DNA from: JAJDXO01 sp965213765
GTDB lineage: Bacteria > Pseudomonadota > Alphaproteobacteria > Rhodospirillales > UBA2165
Assembly: GCA_965213765.1 (NCBI GenBank)
Contig: OZ243926.1
Location: 3,038,001-3,102,000 of the forward strand
Reading direction: 5' to 3'
DNA length: 64,000 nt
How positions within the stretch are numbered: position 1 is the stretch's first letter; the number at the start of each line of letters is the position of its first letter. The notes beneath the pieces are model-generated. The model was not told the DNA's origin. It searched no databases and saw nothing but the letters and a program-made list of their open reading frames with translations. Below, one piece after another: positions 16,994 to 26,625 of the stretch. Made by a program: the position numbers and the translations under genes.

Positions 16994-17804
16994 AAAGCGC
17001 ATCGCGGCCTGACCGCACCGCCTCGACAGGCCGCGTCGTCGCTTCGGCGGCGGCGCGGCCCGTTTCTTCGTTCGCACACCGGTGATGCGGCGACGCCGTC
17101 CTCGCGCGCGCTTCGCGCCGCGCTCGTGCTCCGGCTCGCTGTCGCTCGCCGATCGCGGTTGTTCGCCGATCCCGGCGCACCGCTCGCGGCACTCGTGACG
17201 GCGCTCCCAACGAGCCCGCCGTCACCGCGCTCGACACGCCGTCCCATGGCAGTGTCCGCACCAGCCGCCACTCGATCGCCGTGGCGGCTCCCCTCCGCCG
17301 TCTTCGACGGCGTCGATGCCCCCATGAACATCGCAGCACGATTTTAGCCTTCTGGACCGCGGAGCGGTTGTTTCGTTACACCTGACGCAGCGGGCTGCGG
17401 ATCATAGCGGAGGCTGCGAATGACTGCGATGGGCTGCGCAGGCTGTTGATTTTGCGTATCCCTGTCGTGCCGGAAATAGTCCGCCGCTACAGCGCGCCAG
17501 GCCCCGCCGCTACAGCGCGCCGTGAAGAGCGTGGAAAATCAAGGCATTGACTTATCCGGGAAACACGAACCGGCCCGCTCCGCCGCCAGAGCGCGTATCC
17601 TCAATCCGAAAGAGGGCGCTCCAGCGGCATGCGCTGGCATGCGCACCGTCATGATAACAGCGGTCGTTCGACCCCCGGCTTGTCATACGCCTGTGCGGTG
17701 TTCAGCCATTTCCACCGACTGGAAATTCCGGGCTTCCCATGTAAAATCGAGTGGACCGGGACGCGAACAGCGGACACTATCGACCTGAAGGGAGGCCGAA
17801 CGCG
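16994..17804. other. Region without a convincing gene inside the island
   Basis: About 800 bases with no recognisable product. Open frames here on both strands are Arg/Ala-rich and look like GC-driven shadows. The region contains an 18-bp direct repeat CCGCCGCTACAGCGCGCC at 17481-17498 and 17504-17521, and the paired CATGCGCTGG/CATGCGCACC at 17628-17647 that resembles the repeats at the island's left end. It may be an old junction between modules. Confidence 0.5.
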
Positions 17805-18128
17805 ATGGAAAAATCGGCTGAGCAGTTGCTGGAGAAGCGCATCCGCGTAACCTCCGGGCAATGGGACCGCCTGCTGGAGGCGGCCCAGGGAACCAGTCTC
17901 ACCCCGAACCAGCTCATGGTCGAGCTTGCAATAGAAGCCTTGGACCGGCGTGAATGGCCAACCACCGAGGCCGACATCCGCATGTACCGCGCCAGCCTGT
18001 TCACCGCGCAGGTGCTCGCGCGCGAGCTGATCGATACCGGGCGCGAGGAAGAGCTTGCAGAAATCCGCCGCCATGTCTCGCAGATAGCGCCGGAATTGCC
18101 CGAGACCACCACCGAACCAAGTGCTTGA
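17805..18128 (+). CDS. Probable ribbon-helix-helix-like mobilization accessory protein
   Basis: A 107-residue product starting MEKSAEQLLEKRIRVTSGQW, with ERLLEAAQGTSLTPNQLMVELA-like helical content and a C-terminal helix rich in Glu/Arg. The N-terminal KRIRVT strand followed by two helices fits a MobC/CopG-like RHH fold. The family assignment is inferred from this pattern and from the island's relaxase and TraD remnants, not from a clear signature. GGGAGG lies upstream of the ATG. The gene is followed after about 100 bases by the VapBC-type pair. Confidence 0.5.
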   Translation: MEKSAEQLLEKRIRVTSGQWDRLLEAAQGTSLTPNQLMVELAIEALDRREWPTTEADIRMYRASLFTAQVLARELIDTGREEELAEIRRHVSQIAPELPETTTEPSA

Positions 18129-18225
18129 CCAAGCCCGTGCCGGCGCTATCCTTGCCGCTCCGGGCGAGAGTCCACCGCCTCGGCAGGCGGATTCCCGGTG
18201 CGGAACGGGCAGGGAGCGGAGGACA

Positions 18226-18468
18226 ATGACGCGGCAAGTGAAGATCGGGGAGGCCAAGACCCACCTGTCGGCGCTGCTGGCGGCAGTGGAGGCGGGCGAG
18301 GATCTGGTGATCTGCCGGGGTGCGACTCCGGTGGCCCGTGTGACACGGATCGCCCGCGAGGGCGAGCACGCCGCCCTCAGCGCGACGCTTCGCCGCGAAC
18401 GGGCGAAGCAGAAGGCGGTGACGACGGAAGATATCCTGTCCTGGCGTCACGAGGGACACGCGCGCTGA
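18226..18468 (+). CDS. Phd/YefM-type antitoxin
   Basis: An 80-residue protein with IGEAKTHLSALLAAVEAGED near the N terminus and LVICRGATPVARVTRI, the DNA-binding strand-helix pattern of Phd/YefM antitoxins. The C-terminal third is charged and would wrap the toxin. GCGGAGGAC precedes the ATG. Its stop overlaps the toxin start (TGATG), the usual antitoxin-first arrangement, and such operons are normally autoregulated by the antitoxin. Probable role: neutralise the PIN toxin downstream and stabilise the island. Confidence 0.87.
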   Translation: MTRQVKIGEAKTHLSALLAAVEAGEDLVICRGATPVARVTRIAREGEHAALSATLRRERAKQKAVTTEDILSWRHEGHAR

Positions 18469-18869
18469 TGGCGTTCGTTCTCGACGCCTCCGTCGCGGCG
18501 GCATGGGTTCTGCCGGACGAGGATGCGGCGGTTGCCGATGTCGCGCTGGACCGGCTGGGCGCGGAGATGGCGAAGGTTCCGGGACTATTCTGGCACGAGC
18601 TGCGCAATCTGCTGCTGAGCGCGGAGCGCCGGGGGCGTATCGACGGCGGTTACGCCGACACATCCATGGCGCGGCTGCGCCGCCTTTCCATCGTCTGTCC
18701 GGACGAATCCGACGACCGCGAGGTCATGGCGATGGCGCGCGCCCATCGCCTGAGCGCCTACGATGCGAGTTATCTGGCGCTCGCGTTACGCGAGGGCTGT
18801 GCGCTGGCGAGCCTCGACCGGCGCCTGAACGAGGCGGCTGCCGCCGAAGGCATGGCGACGTTCGCCTGA
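18468..18869 (+). CDS. vapC: VapC-type PIN-domain ribonuclease toxin
   Basis: A 133-residue PIN-domain protein: LDASVAAAW with acidic Asp6, a conserved Glu in FWHELRNLL near residue 44, SAYDASYLALAL with Asp near residue 99, and SLDRRLNEAA with the fourth acidic residue near 118. The full set of acidic Mg-binding residues is present, so it should be an active RNase when free of antitoxin. Its ATG overlaps the antitoxin TGA. Such modules stabilise mobile elements, which fits the location. Confidence 0.9.
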   Translation: MAFVLDASVAAAWVLPDEDAAVADVALDRLGAEMAKVPGLFWHELRNLLLSAERRGRIDGGYADTSMARLRRLSIVCPDESDDREVMAMARAHRLSAYDASYLALALREGCALASLDRRLNEAAAAEGMATFA

Positions 18870-18893
18870 GCGGAACAGGAGTGTTGCCCAGCA

Positions 18894-19271
18894 ATGTGTT
18901 ACTGGGCGCACAAGATGCGCAACATCCTCAACAAGGTCCGCAAGGACGACCAGCAGGCGGTCAAGGCCGAGAGCGCCGCACGGTGCTTCGCCGATCGCTG
19001 GCAGCCCGTCTACCCCAAGGCCGTCGCCTGCCTGCGCAACGATCTCAACGATCTGCTCACCTGCTTCCGCGACAACACCCTTGCCGAGCGAAAGCAGGTC
19101 AGGACCACCAACGCCATCGAACGAAGGTTCCGAGAGGTCCGCAGGCGAACAAGGCCCATGGGAACATTCCAAGACAAAACTTCAATGGACCGCATCCTCT
19201 ACGCGGTCTTCATCCACGAAAACAAATCCCAGGGAATCAGCACCCCCGTCTCCCTGACACATAACTCTTGA
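18894..19271 (+). pseudogene. IS256-family transposase C-terminal remnant
   Basis: The frame starts CYWAHKMRNILNKVRK and continues with a YPKAVACLRNDLNDLLTCF segment and RTTNAIERRFREVRRRTRP, the characteristic C-terminal part of mutator-type IS256 transposases. Only the last quarter to third of the enzyme is present, so catalytic Asp residues of the N-terminal part are missing. It lies 25 bases after vapC and ends about 90 bases before the methyltransferase gene, marking a former insertion at that boundary. Confidence 0.85.
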
Positions 19272-19363
19272 CGTCACCGCCTAGCCGCCATGTTTGCAGT
19301 GACTTGGCGACCGGCGATATTATAAGCCATACGAGCGCCAGTTACACTTCTGAGTAGAATATT

Positions 19364-22147
19364 TTGAACGCTGTTGAAATCGAAGAAGCGATATCGGAAC
19401 TGGCGGCGGAAGTATTCGATGCCGAGGAGTTCCCGTTCGCGTTCCTGGCGGCGTTTGGGAACAAGGCGACGACGATCAAGCGTCTCAAGAACGGATCTAC
19501 AAATTCTTCCGATATCGATGGCGGGGTGCTGCAACGCAACAACATCCATCTGGCCGTTTGCGGGTCCGGACAGGTTTCAACAATCCTGGGGGCGCTTCGG
19601 GATAGTCCAGCTACCGCCAAGGGCAAGGCCAAATACATTCTGGCGACCGATGGTGAACAGTTTGAAGCCGAGGATTTAGGTTCCGGCGAGACAGTTGCCT
19701 GCGAATATGCGGAGTTCCCAGATCATTTTGGGTTCTTCCTTTCGCTCGCGGGCATCACGACCGTCAGGGCGATTCGGGAAAGCGCTTTCGACATCAAGGC
19801 GACGGGTCGCCTGAACCGACTGTATGTGCAACTCCTAAAGGATAATCCGGAGTGGGGGACCGAGGATCGCCGCCATGACATGAACCATTTCATGGCCCGC
19901 CTCATCTTCTGCTTTTTTGCCGAGGATACGGACATCTTCAACGGGGACGATCTGTTCACGTCGACCGTCGCGCAGATGAGCGAAAGCGGCTCCAGCAACA
20001 CCCATGAAATTATCGGCGGGCTGTTCCGGGCAATGAATACTGAGCTCAAAGACCGGGCTAAGGAGGACACACCTCGTTGGGCTGATGTCTTTCCCTACGT
20101 GAACGGCGGGTTGTTCTCCGGAAGCCTCGATGTCCCGGTTTTCAGCCGCATTGCGCGGTCGTATTTGCTGCATATCGGCGGCTTGGATTGGAAGCAGATT
20201 AACCCCGATATTTTCGGCTCCATGATCCAAGCGGTTGCCGAGGACGAGGAACGTGGCGCGCTTGGCATGCACTACACCAGCGTCCCAAATATCCTGAAGG
20301 TTTTGAATCCGCTCTTCCTCGATGACCTCCGGGAGCAACTGGAGGAGGCTGGCGACAGTTCCCGGAAACTCCTCAATCTTCGCAATCGCATTGCCAAAAT
20401 CAGGGTGTTCGACCCCGCCTGCGGCTCAGGAAATTTCCTGGTCATCGCCTACAAGGAAATGCGTGCGATTGAGGCTGTCATCAATGAGAGGCGTGGTGAG
20501 TCAGACCAACGCACAGTAATTCCGCTCACCAATTTTAGGGGAATCGAACTACGCGATTTTTCAGCTGAGATCGCGCGTCTTGCTCTGATCATCGCTGAAT
20601 ACCAGTGCGATGTCCTGTATCGTGGACAGCAGGAGGCGCTGGCCGAGTTTCTGCCGCTCAACGCGATGAATTGGATCACCAGCGGTAATGCCCTCCGGCT
20701 GGACTGGCTCACGCTCTGCCCGCCCACAGGAACCGGCGTCAGGCTCAGCGCCGACGACCTGTTTCAGTCGCCGCTCGATCAGCCTGAGATCGACTTCGCG
20801 AATGCGGGCGGTGAGACATACATTTGCAGCAATCCCCCGTATCGCGGAAGCACATGGCAGTCGTCAGAACAGAAGGAAAACCTGAAACGCATATTCGACG
20901 GTCGCGCAAAGGGTTGGAAGTCGCTCGACTATGTCGCCGGCTGGCTCATGAAAGCGGCGGACTATGGGACACAGACCCCAACGGTCTCCGCCTTCGTGGC
21001 CACCAACTCCGTTTGCCAGGGCCAGCAGGTCGCGATCCTGTGGCCTACCATACATACGACAGGACACGAAATCGCCTTCGCGTACACCAGCTTCAAATGG
21101 GCAAATCTTGCCGCCCACAACGCTGGCGTAACCGTCGCCATCCTCGGACTTTCCGACCGTGCGGGACCGATGCGGAGGCTGTACTCGAATGGGGCTGACG
21201 GCAAGACGATCTGCCGTGAGGTCGCCAGCATCAACGCCTACCTCGTACCCGGACCGAACCTGACTGTCGCCAAGACGTCTCGGCCGGCGAGCGGGATCGG
21301 CGAAATGAGCTTCGGAAACAAGCCTGTCGATGGCGGCAATCTGTTGCTGACAGGGGACGAGGTGGACGCACTCGGGCTCGATTCCGGGGAGAAGGCCCGC
21401 TTCGTCCGGCGCTTCTACGGCTCTGCGGAGTTCATTCGCGGGCTATCCCGATACTGCCTGTGGATCGAGGATGAGCATCTGGAAGAGGCGCTGGCGATCC
21501 CGTCCATTCGTGTTCGCGTAGAAGCCGTGCGAACGGCGCGTCTTGCGAGCAGGGATAGCGGCGCCAACAAAATGGCTGATCGAGCGCATCAGTTTCGCGA
21601 AATGAACTTTGGGATCAGATCCACCATCGTCGTTCCGCGAGTATCCTCGGAAAGGCGCGCTTACCTGCCAGTGGGCTTCATGTCCACGGGAAACATCGTG
21701 TCAACTGAGGCCTTCGCCCTCTACGACGCCCCGCTGTGGAACATGGCGCTGATCGCCTCGCGGCTGCATCTGGTCTGGATCGCCACGGTCTGCGGCAAGC
21801 TCAAGACCGATTTCCGTTACTCCAACACCCTCGGCTGGAACACCTTCCCGGTGCCGATCCTCACGACGAAAAACAGGGCCGACCTGACAGCCTGCGCCGA
21901 GAACATCCTGCTGGCCCGCGAGGCCCATTTTCCGGCAACCATTGCGGACCTCTATGATCCGGACGAGATGCCGGACGATTTGCGTCGAGCGCATGATCAG
22001 AATGATGACGTGTTGGAGAGGATTTACATTGGTCGACACTTCAAGAATGACACCGAGCGCCTTGAAAAGCTGTTCGAGCTCTACACCAAAATGACGACCA
22101 AGGCGGAGTTGCAAGATGTTGGAAGACAACAGGATTTAGGTGGATGA
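19364..22147 (+). CDS. MmeI-like class I DNA methyltransferase
   Basis: A 927-residue adenine-type DNA methyltransferase resembling type IIG/MmeI-like enzymes. It has an N-terminal non-catalytic-looking domain, a helical spacer with HDMNHFMARLIFCFFAEDT near residue 170, SAM-binding motif I FDPACGSGNF near residues 349-358, catalytic motif IV as SNPPY near residue 490, a target-recognition-like region, and a C-terminal domain (TDFRYSNTLGWNTFPVP). No PD-(D/E)xK nuclease motif is evident at the N terminus, unlike true MmeI. The start appears to be TTG at 19364. The stop overlaps the helicase ATG (ATGA). Likely the modification and recognition part of a three-gene defence cassette. Confidence 0.85.
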   Translation: MNAVEIEEAISELAAEVFDAEEFPFAFLAAFGNKATTIKRLKNGSTNSSDIDGGVLQRNNIHLAVCGSGQVSTILGALRDSPATAKGKAKYILATDGEQFEAEDLGSGETVACEYAEFPDHFGFFLSLAGITTVRAIRESAFDIKATGRLNRLYVQLLKDNPEWGTEDRRHDMNHFMARLIFCFFAEDTDIFNGDDLFTSTVAQMSESGSSNTHEIIGGLFRAMNTELKDRAKEDTPRWADVFPYVNGGLFSGSLDVPVFSRIARSYLLHIGGLDWKQINPDIFGSMIQAVAEDEERGALGMHYTSVPNILKVLNPLFLDDLREQLEEAGDSSRKLLNLRNRIAKIRVFDPACGSGNFLVIAYKEMRAIEAVINERRGESDQRTVIPLTNFRGIELRDFSAEIARLALIIAEYQCDVLYRGQQEALAEFLPLNAMNWITSGNALRLDWLTLCPPTGTGVRLSADDLFQSPLDQPEIDFANAGGETYICSNPPYRGSTWQSSEQKENLKRIFDGRAKGWKSLDYVAGWLMKAADYGTQTPTVSAFVATNSVCQGQQVAILWPTIHTTGHEIAFAYTSFKWANLAAHNAGVTVAILGLSDRAGPMRRLYSNGADGKTICREVASINAYLVPGPNLTVAKTSRPASGIGEMSFGNKPVDGGNLLLTGDEVDALGLDSGEKARFVRRFYGSAEFIRGLSRYCLWIEDEHLEEALAIPSIRVRVEAVRTARLASRDSGANKMADRAHQFREMNFGIRSTIVVPRVSSERRAYLPVGFMSTGNIVSTEAFALYDAPLWNMALIASRLHLVWIATVCGKLKTDFRYSNTLGWNTFPVPILTTKNRADLTACAENILLAREAHFPATIADLYDPDEMPDDLRRAHDQNDDVLERIYIGRHFKNDTERLEKLFELYTKMTTKAELQDVGRQQDLGG

Positions 22148-24189
22148 CTAGGTCGATCCCTTCCATTTCCGTCACCTATGCTCAAAATGGCAGCTCCAAG
22201 AGATCCAACGAGTTAGGTATGCGCGTCATGCAGGAGCGCGCCTACGAGAAACGTGGCGAGAAGTACCTGCTGATCAAATCGCCGCCGGCGTCCGGCAAGA
22301 GCCGTGCGCTGATGTTTATCGCGCTGGATAAGCCCCACAATCAGGGGATCAAGCAAGCCATCATCGTGGTGCCGGAGCGGGCAATTGGAGCCAGCTTCAA
22401 TGACGAACCGCTAAGCGACTTCGGGTTTTGGGCCGATTGGGCGGTGGAACCGAAATGGAATCTTTGCAATGCACCGGGCGAAGAGGGCGGCAAGGTAAAT
22501 TCGGTCGAAGCGTTCCTGGAGAGCGATGATCAGACCCTGGTGTGTACACATTCGACGTTCCGGTTTGCCGTGGATCGTTTCGGGGTCGAGGCTTTCGATA
22601 ATCGGTTGGTTGCCGTCGACGAGTTTCATCACGTCAGCGTCCATCCGGACAACAAGCTTGGCACACATCTCGGACAGTTTATCGCCCGCGACAAGGTCCA
22701 CATCGTCGCGATGACAGGGTCGTATTTCAGAGGGGATGCTGAGGCCGTCCTCGCGCCGGATGACGAAGCCCGGTTCGATACCGTGACCTATACTTATTAT
22801 GAGCAACTCAATGGCTATGAGTATCTCAAGACCCTGAACATCGGCTACTACTTTTATGCCGGATCATACGCCGACAGCATTCTGGAGGTTCTCGACCCAG
22901 CCGAAAATACCATCATCCACATTCCCAATGTCCAATCGCGGGAGAGCACAAAAGACAAGCACAAGGAAGTGGAACACATCATCGAGGAGCTCGGCGACTG
23001 GAAAGGAATCGATGAAGATACGGGATTTCACCTCGTCGAGACCGCGGAGGGCAGGACCCTTCGGATCGCGGATCTGGTCGATGACGATCCATCCAAGCGG
23101 GACAAGGTTTCCGCGTCCCTCAAGCGCCCGGGGGAGAAAGACAATCGGGATTTCGTCGACATAATCGTTGCCCTTGGCATGGCCAAGGAGGGCTTCGACT
23201 GGATTTGGTGCGAACATGCGTTGACTATCGGTTATCGGGCAAGCCTTACGGAAATTATTCAGATCATCGGCAGGGCGACGCGGGATGCGCCCGGCAAGAC
23301 CCATGCGCGTTTCACCAACCTGATCGCCGAGCCGGACGCCTCGGAAGAAACCGTTACCGATGCGGTAAACGACACCTTGAAAGCGATAGCGGCCAGCTTG
23401 CTCATGGAACAGGTACTGGCGCCCAAGTTCAACTTCACGCCAAAGAACAAGGATAGCGGGCCAATCGAGGGATATAACTACGGGGAAGGCGGTTACGATC
23501 CCAAGACTGAGAACATCGGTTTCAATGAAGAGACCGGCCAGTTCCAGATCGAGATTAAGGGGCTTTCCGATCCCGAGAGTGACGAGGCAAAGCGCGTTTG
23601 CCGGGAGGACCTGACCGAGGTCGTTGCGGCTTTCGTGCAGGACAAGACGGCGCTTGAGCGAGGAATGTTCGACGAAGAAATGGTGCCGGAAGAACTGACC
23701 CAAGTGCGAATGGGTAAGATCGTCAAAGACAAATTCCCGTCTCTGAGCGATGTGGATCAAGAAGCGATACGGCAGCACGCCGTCGCGGCATTGAATCTCA
23801 CGCAGAAGGCAAAGGAGATTGTCAATTCCGAAGACGATGGGGGCGCCAGCGGCAATACGGCATTGATAGACGGTGTGCGGAAATTCGCGATGGATGTGCG
23901 CGATCTGGATATGGATCTGATCGACAATATCAATCCGTTCGGCGAGGCCTACGCTATTCTCGCCAAGGCGATGAATGAGGAGAGCCTGAAACAGGTGGCG
24001 GCCGTCATCGCCTCCAAGCGGATCAGCCTGACGCCGGACGAAGCCCGTGAACTTGCGGCGCGGGCGCTTAAATTCAAGCAGGAGCGGGGCCGGCTGCCGT
24101 CGATCACATCCCAAGACGCCTGGGAGAAGCGGATGGCCGAGGGCGTCGCTTTCCTCGCACGCATGATGGCCGAGGCGGAAAATGGCTAA
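22144..24189 (+). CDS. DEAD/DEAH-type superfamily 2 helicase of the methyltransferase cassette
   Basis: A 681-residue SF2 helicase with Walker A PPASGKS near residue 47, motif II as VDEFHH near 158-163, motif III MTGSYF, and motif VI QIIGRATRD near residue 373. The RecA cores are followed by about 250 residues without recognised motifs. The sequence resembles the ATPase/translocase subunits next to MmeI-like methyltransferases. The ATG overlaps the methyltransferase TGA by ATGA, and the following GIY-YIG gene starts eight bases inside its end, so the three genes are translationally coupled. Probable role: ATP-driven DNA translocation for restriction. Confidence 0.85.
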   Translation: MTRSIPSISVTYAQNGSSKRSNELGMRVMQERAYEKRGEKYLLIKSPPASGKSRALMFIALDKPHNQGIKQAIIVVPERAIGASFNDEPLSDFGFWADWAVEPKWNLCNAPGEEGGKVNSVEAFLESDDQTLVCTHSTFRFAVDRFGVEAFDNRLVAVDEFHHVSVHPDNKLGTHLGQFIARDKVHIVAMTGSYFRGDAEAVLAPDDEARFDTVTYTYYEQLNGYEYLKTLNIGYYFYAGSYADSILEVLDPAENTIIHIPNVQSRESTKDKHKEVEHIIEELGDWKGIDEDTGFHLVETAEGRTLRIADLVDDDPSKRDKVSASLKRPGEKDNRDFVDIIVALGMAKEGFDWIWCEHALTIGYRASLTEIIQIIGRATRDAPGKTHARFTNLIAEPDASEETVTDAVNDTLKAIAASLLMEQVLAPKFNFTPKNKDSGPIEGYNYGEGGYDPKTENIGFNEETGQFQIEIKGLSDPESDEAKRVCREDLTEVVAAFVQDKTALERGMFDEEMVPEELTQVRMGKIVKDKFPSLSDVDQEAIRQHAVAALNLTQKAKEIVNSEDDGGASGNTALIDGVRKFAMDVRDLDMDLIDNINPFGEAYAILAKAMNEESLKQVAAVIASKRISLTPDEARELAARALKFKQERGRLPSITSQDAWEKRMAEGVAFLARMMAEAENG

Positions 24190-24385
24190 AGCCAGGTTCA
24201 CGGAAGAGGATGCCGCGCTCCTCGCCGAACTTGGTGTGGAGGCCGAAGCCAAAAAGACTTCGGCCCGAACTCCGAAGGAGGAAAGGATTATCGCGGGGTT
24301 CGAGGAGATTCAGCGATTTGTGGAAGAGCAAGGCCGGGTGCCTCTACATGGCGAGGACAAGGATATCTTCGAGCGGATTTATGAA
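24182..24385 (+). pseudogene. GIY-YIG nuclease subunit gene, 5' fragment only
   Basis: The frame starts MAKARFTEEDAALLAELGVE and continues with RTPKEERIIAGFEEIQRFVE to IFERIY at residue 67. This resembles the N-terminal, helical leader of GIY-YIG-family nucleases that follow such methyltransferase-helicase pairs. After residue 67 the frame runs into unrelated sequence (to a stop at 24421) that belongs to the minus-strand relaxase fragment. The catalytic GIY-YIG domain is therefore missing. The family assignment is from recollection of gene neighbourhoods and should be treated as tentative; the truncation is seen directly. Confidence 0.6.
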
Positions 24386-24389
24386 GCTG

Positions 24390-24881
24390 CGGGTCGAGAT
24401 TGCGCGAAGTGTCGTGGGTAAACGTCGCGGCGACCATGCCCTGGCCGCCGGCGCGGACCATGCGGCCCGTCTCCGGGTCCATCATCCTGGTCTCGACGGC
24501 GTTGTCTTCGATCCAGGCGAGGGTGCGCGTTACCGCCCGGTCGTGCGCGGCGACGACGCGCCCGTCGCCGCCGACCAGAGCCGCGAGTGAGACCGACTTG
24601 GGCGCCGACAAAGTGACGTCGCGTCCGGGCCGATGGTGGATATTGCCGTCCCGATCCTTGCGCCCGAGTTGACGTCCGGTTCCGTCGGGCACCTTACCCT
24701 CGAGAACGGCCTTGAACGTGTCGGGATCAACGGGACCGGAAAATCCGAGCGCCTCGGCGCCCTTGCCGGCCCAGGCGCTGGCGTCCCGGTGGGCGGGGTC
24801 GTCCCTGGCGTAATAGCCGTCGCGCTCGTAATAGGTGACGCCCTGGGCGGGCGAGGCGACGGCGCCGATCGAGGCAACCAT
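24390..24881 (-). pseudogene. MobF (TrwC/TraI) relaxase, N-terminal fragment
   Basis: The ATG at 24881 starts MVASIGAVASPAQGVTYYER, with the MobF catalytic-Tyr region (TYYERDGYYARDD), followed by DVTLSAPKSVSLAALVGGDG and FTHDTSRNLDPQLH. The frame then leaves the family exactly where the third metal-binding His would follow, at the junction with the nuclease fragment. About 160 of over 900 residues remain and the helicase part is absent, so it cannot nick-and-transfer. It begins two bases past the TraD stop, matching the usual TraD-relaxase order. Confidence 0.85.
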
Positions 24882-24882
24882 C

Positions 24883-26625
24883 TCAGATCGGGATCGGCCG
24901 GTCTTTCGACTTGCCGCCGCCGGAGTTGGTTTTGCCGTGCGAATCCGCTCGGCTCGTGGCCGCGGCCGGCGCCTCGCCGAAATCGTTCGACCCGGCATCG
25001 GCCTCGGTCCGCCCAGCGTCTCCGGCGACCGCCCCGCTGTTCCCGTCATCCTCTCCGCTGTCTTTCAGGAACGGAAACTCGTGTTGCGGCCGGTTCCCGG
25101 GGCTGGCCACCGCCTCCGGGCAATCCCCGGCCGGGTTCGGCGGATCAGACTTCGCATTCTCTTCGCTCGTGCCGGCCGCCGGCGGCGGCGGCAGCGGGAG
25201 ATCCGACCGATCCACCGCAGCATGTTCCATCCTTTCTGTGTCCGTGCCATCCTCGCTTCCGTTCATCGCCCGCGTCAGGCCGGGATCCCATCGAGCCGTC
25301 TCCGCAACGGCTTCGGATTCGCCCCCGACCATGGCCGTCGCCCCGTCCGGCCGCCCGGCCACAACCTCTTCCGGCGCTTCCGCGCCGTTAGCGGGGGCTT
25401 CCCCTTCCTCCCTCGGCACGAACCGCTCGGCGATTGCGGGGCGTTTCCGGTACTTGAGCCCGATCAGGGCGACCGGCCAGGGTCCGGGGAACTTCAGGTA
25501 GCCGGAAAGGTTGTCGAGCCGCGCGATCTCGGCCGGCAGCACCACCGGATGCAGGGCGCGCCTTCCGCCGAGGGTGACGCCGTCGCGCGGGGTCTCGGCG
25601 CCGTAGCTCACGCTCTCGGCCATCTCCTCGGTCTCGGCCCGTCCCAGGCTCTCGGCCGACCATTCGGCGGTGTCGCGGTCGGGAGCGGCGAGCACCACCC
25701 GGGTGCCGCAAAGACCCGAGACGGTCTCGGCGCCGTCCCGGCCGTAGAGGTCGCGGAGCGCCGAGAACACCTGCACGCCCAGCACGAAGCAGCCACCGAA
25801 CTGGCGGGATTCGGCAAGCCCGGGCATGAGGCTCGGCACCTGGTGCAGGGTGGGAAGCTCGTCGAGGACGATCCAGATGCGGCGGCGGTCATCCCGCGGC
25901 AGGGACAGCAGCGCGTTCACGGCGATCTCGAGCCAGGTCGAGATCAGGCCCCGGAGGCTCGCGTGCTGGTCGCCGCGCGAGGTCAGGAACAGGAAGCCGC
26001 CGCCGTCGTCATTCTCGATCCAGTCGCGGATCGAGAACGGATCTCCCTCGTCGGGCAGCAGCTCCAGGGCGCCGATATTGGCGGTGAGCATGGCGCGCAC
26101 GGAGAGTGCGGTCTTGGGGTTGGCGGGATCGACAATGGACTGCGCCACCGTGCCCTCCATCGCCTCGGCGAGGGTGTCGAGGCTGGCCTTGAGCAGGTGC
26201 TCGACCAGCACCCGGTTGCGGGTCTCGCCCCGCTTCCAGAACACGACCGCGCCGTGGGAGAACAGTTGGCGGGCGGCGGTGATCCAGAAGGGATCGGCGG
26301 TGTCCTTCTGGCGCGGGATCAGGGCCGCGGCCATGGTGTCGAAGTCGCGTGCGTCGCGTGCTTCCAGGAAGGGCGACCAGCGGGGCGAACGGGCATCCAG
26401 CGGGTTAAGCAGGACGTCCCGGCCGGGATCGAAGAAGGTCTCGGCGTAGCTGCCCATCTTGTCGTAGATGACGCAGCGCTCGCCCCTGGCGCGGATCTGC
26501 TCGACGAGGTCGGCGATCAGGACGGTCTTGCCGGAGCCGGTGGTGCCGGAGACGATGGTGTGGCGGGTCTCGGCGCGCTCGGGCCAGGGGATGCCGGCGA
26601 TGCGGTAGGGCCGCTCCCCGATCTC
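24883..26625 (-). pseudogene. TraD/VirD4-type coupling protein, 5'-truncated
   Basis: The open frame runs from just after an in-frame TAG at 26626-26628 to TGA at 24883. It contains ERPYRIAGIPWPERAETRH, Walker A SGTTGSGKT, YDKMGSYAETFFDP, Walker B IWIVLDELPTL, and a 150-residue acidic, Pro/Ser-rich C-terminal tail. The membrane-anchor N terminus and any start codon before the ATP site are missing; the first ATG (26457) is after Walker A. The sequence upstream of 26626 does not resemble TraD. Decayed conjugation machinery of the island. Confidence 0.85.

Noticed and set aside
16803..17347. Two overlapping frames (minus 178 aa, plus 141 aa) in the island gap.
   Set aside because: Arg/Ala/Ser-rich, no recognisable motifs, mutually exclusive; treated as non-coding.
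17481..17521. Possible CRISPR-like direct repeat.
   Set aside because: Only two 18-bp copies separated by five bases, no spacer series and no cas genes in the window.
18503..19264. A 253-codon frame running across vapC and the IS256 remnant.
   Set aside because: Out-of-frame shadow of two recognisable coding segments.
19364..24421. The cassette considered as BREX or DISARM.
   Set aside because: No PglZ, BrxC, DrmA/DrmB or phospholipase-D genes are present; only methyltransferase, helicase and a nuclease fragment.
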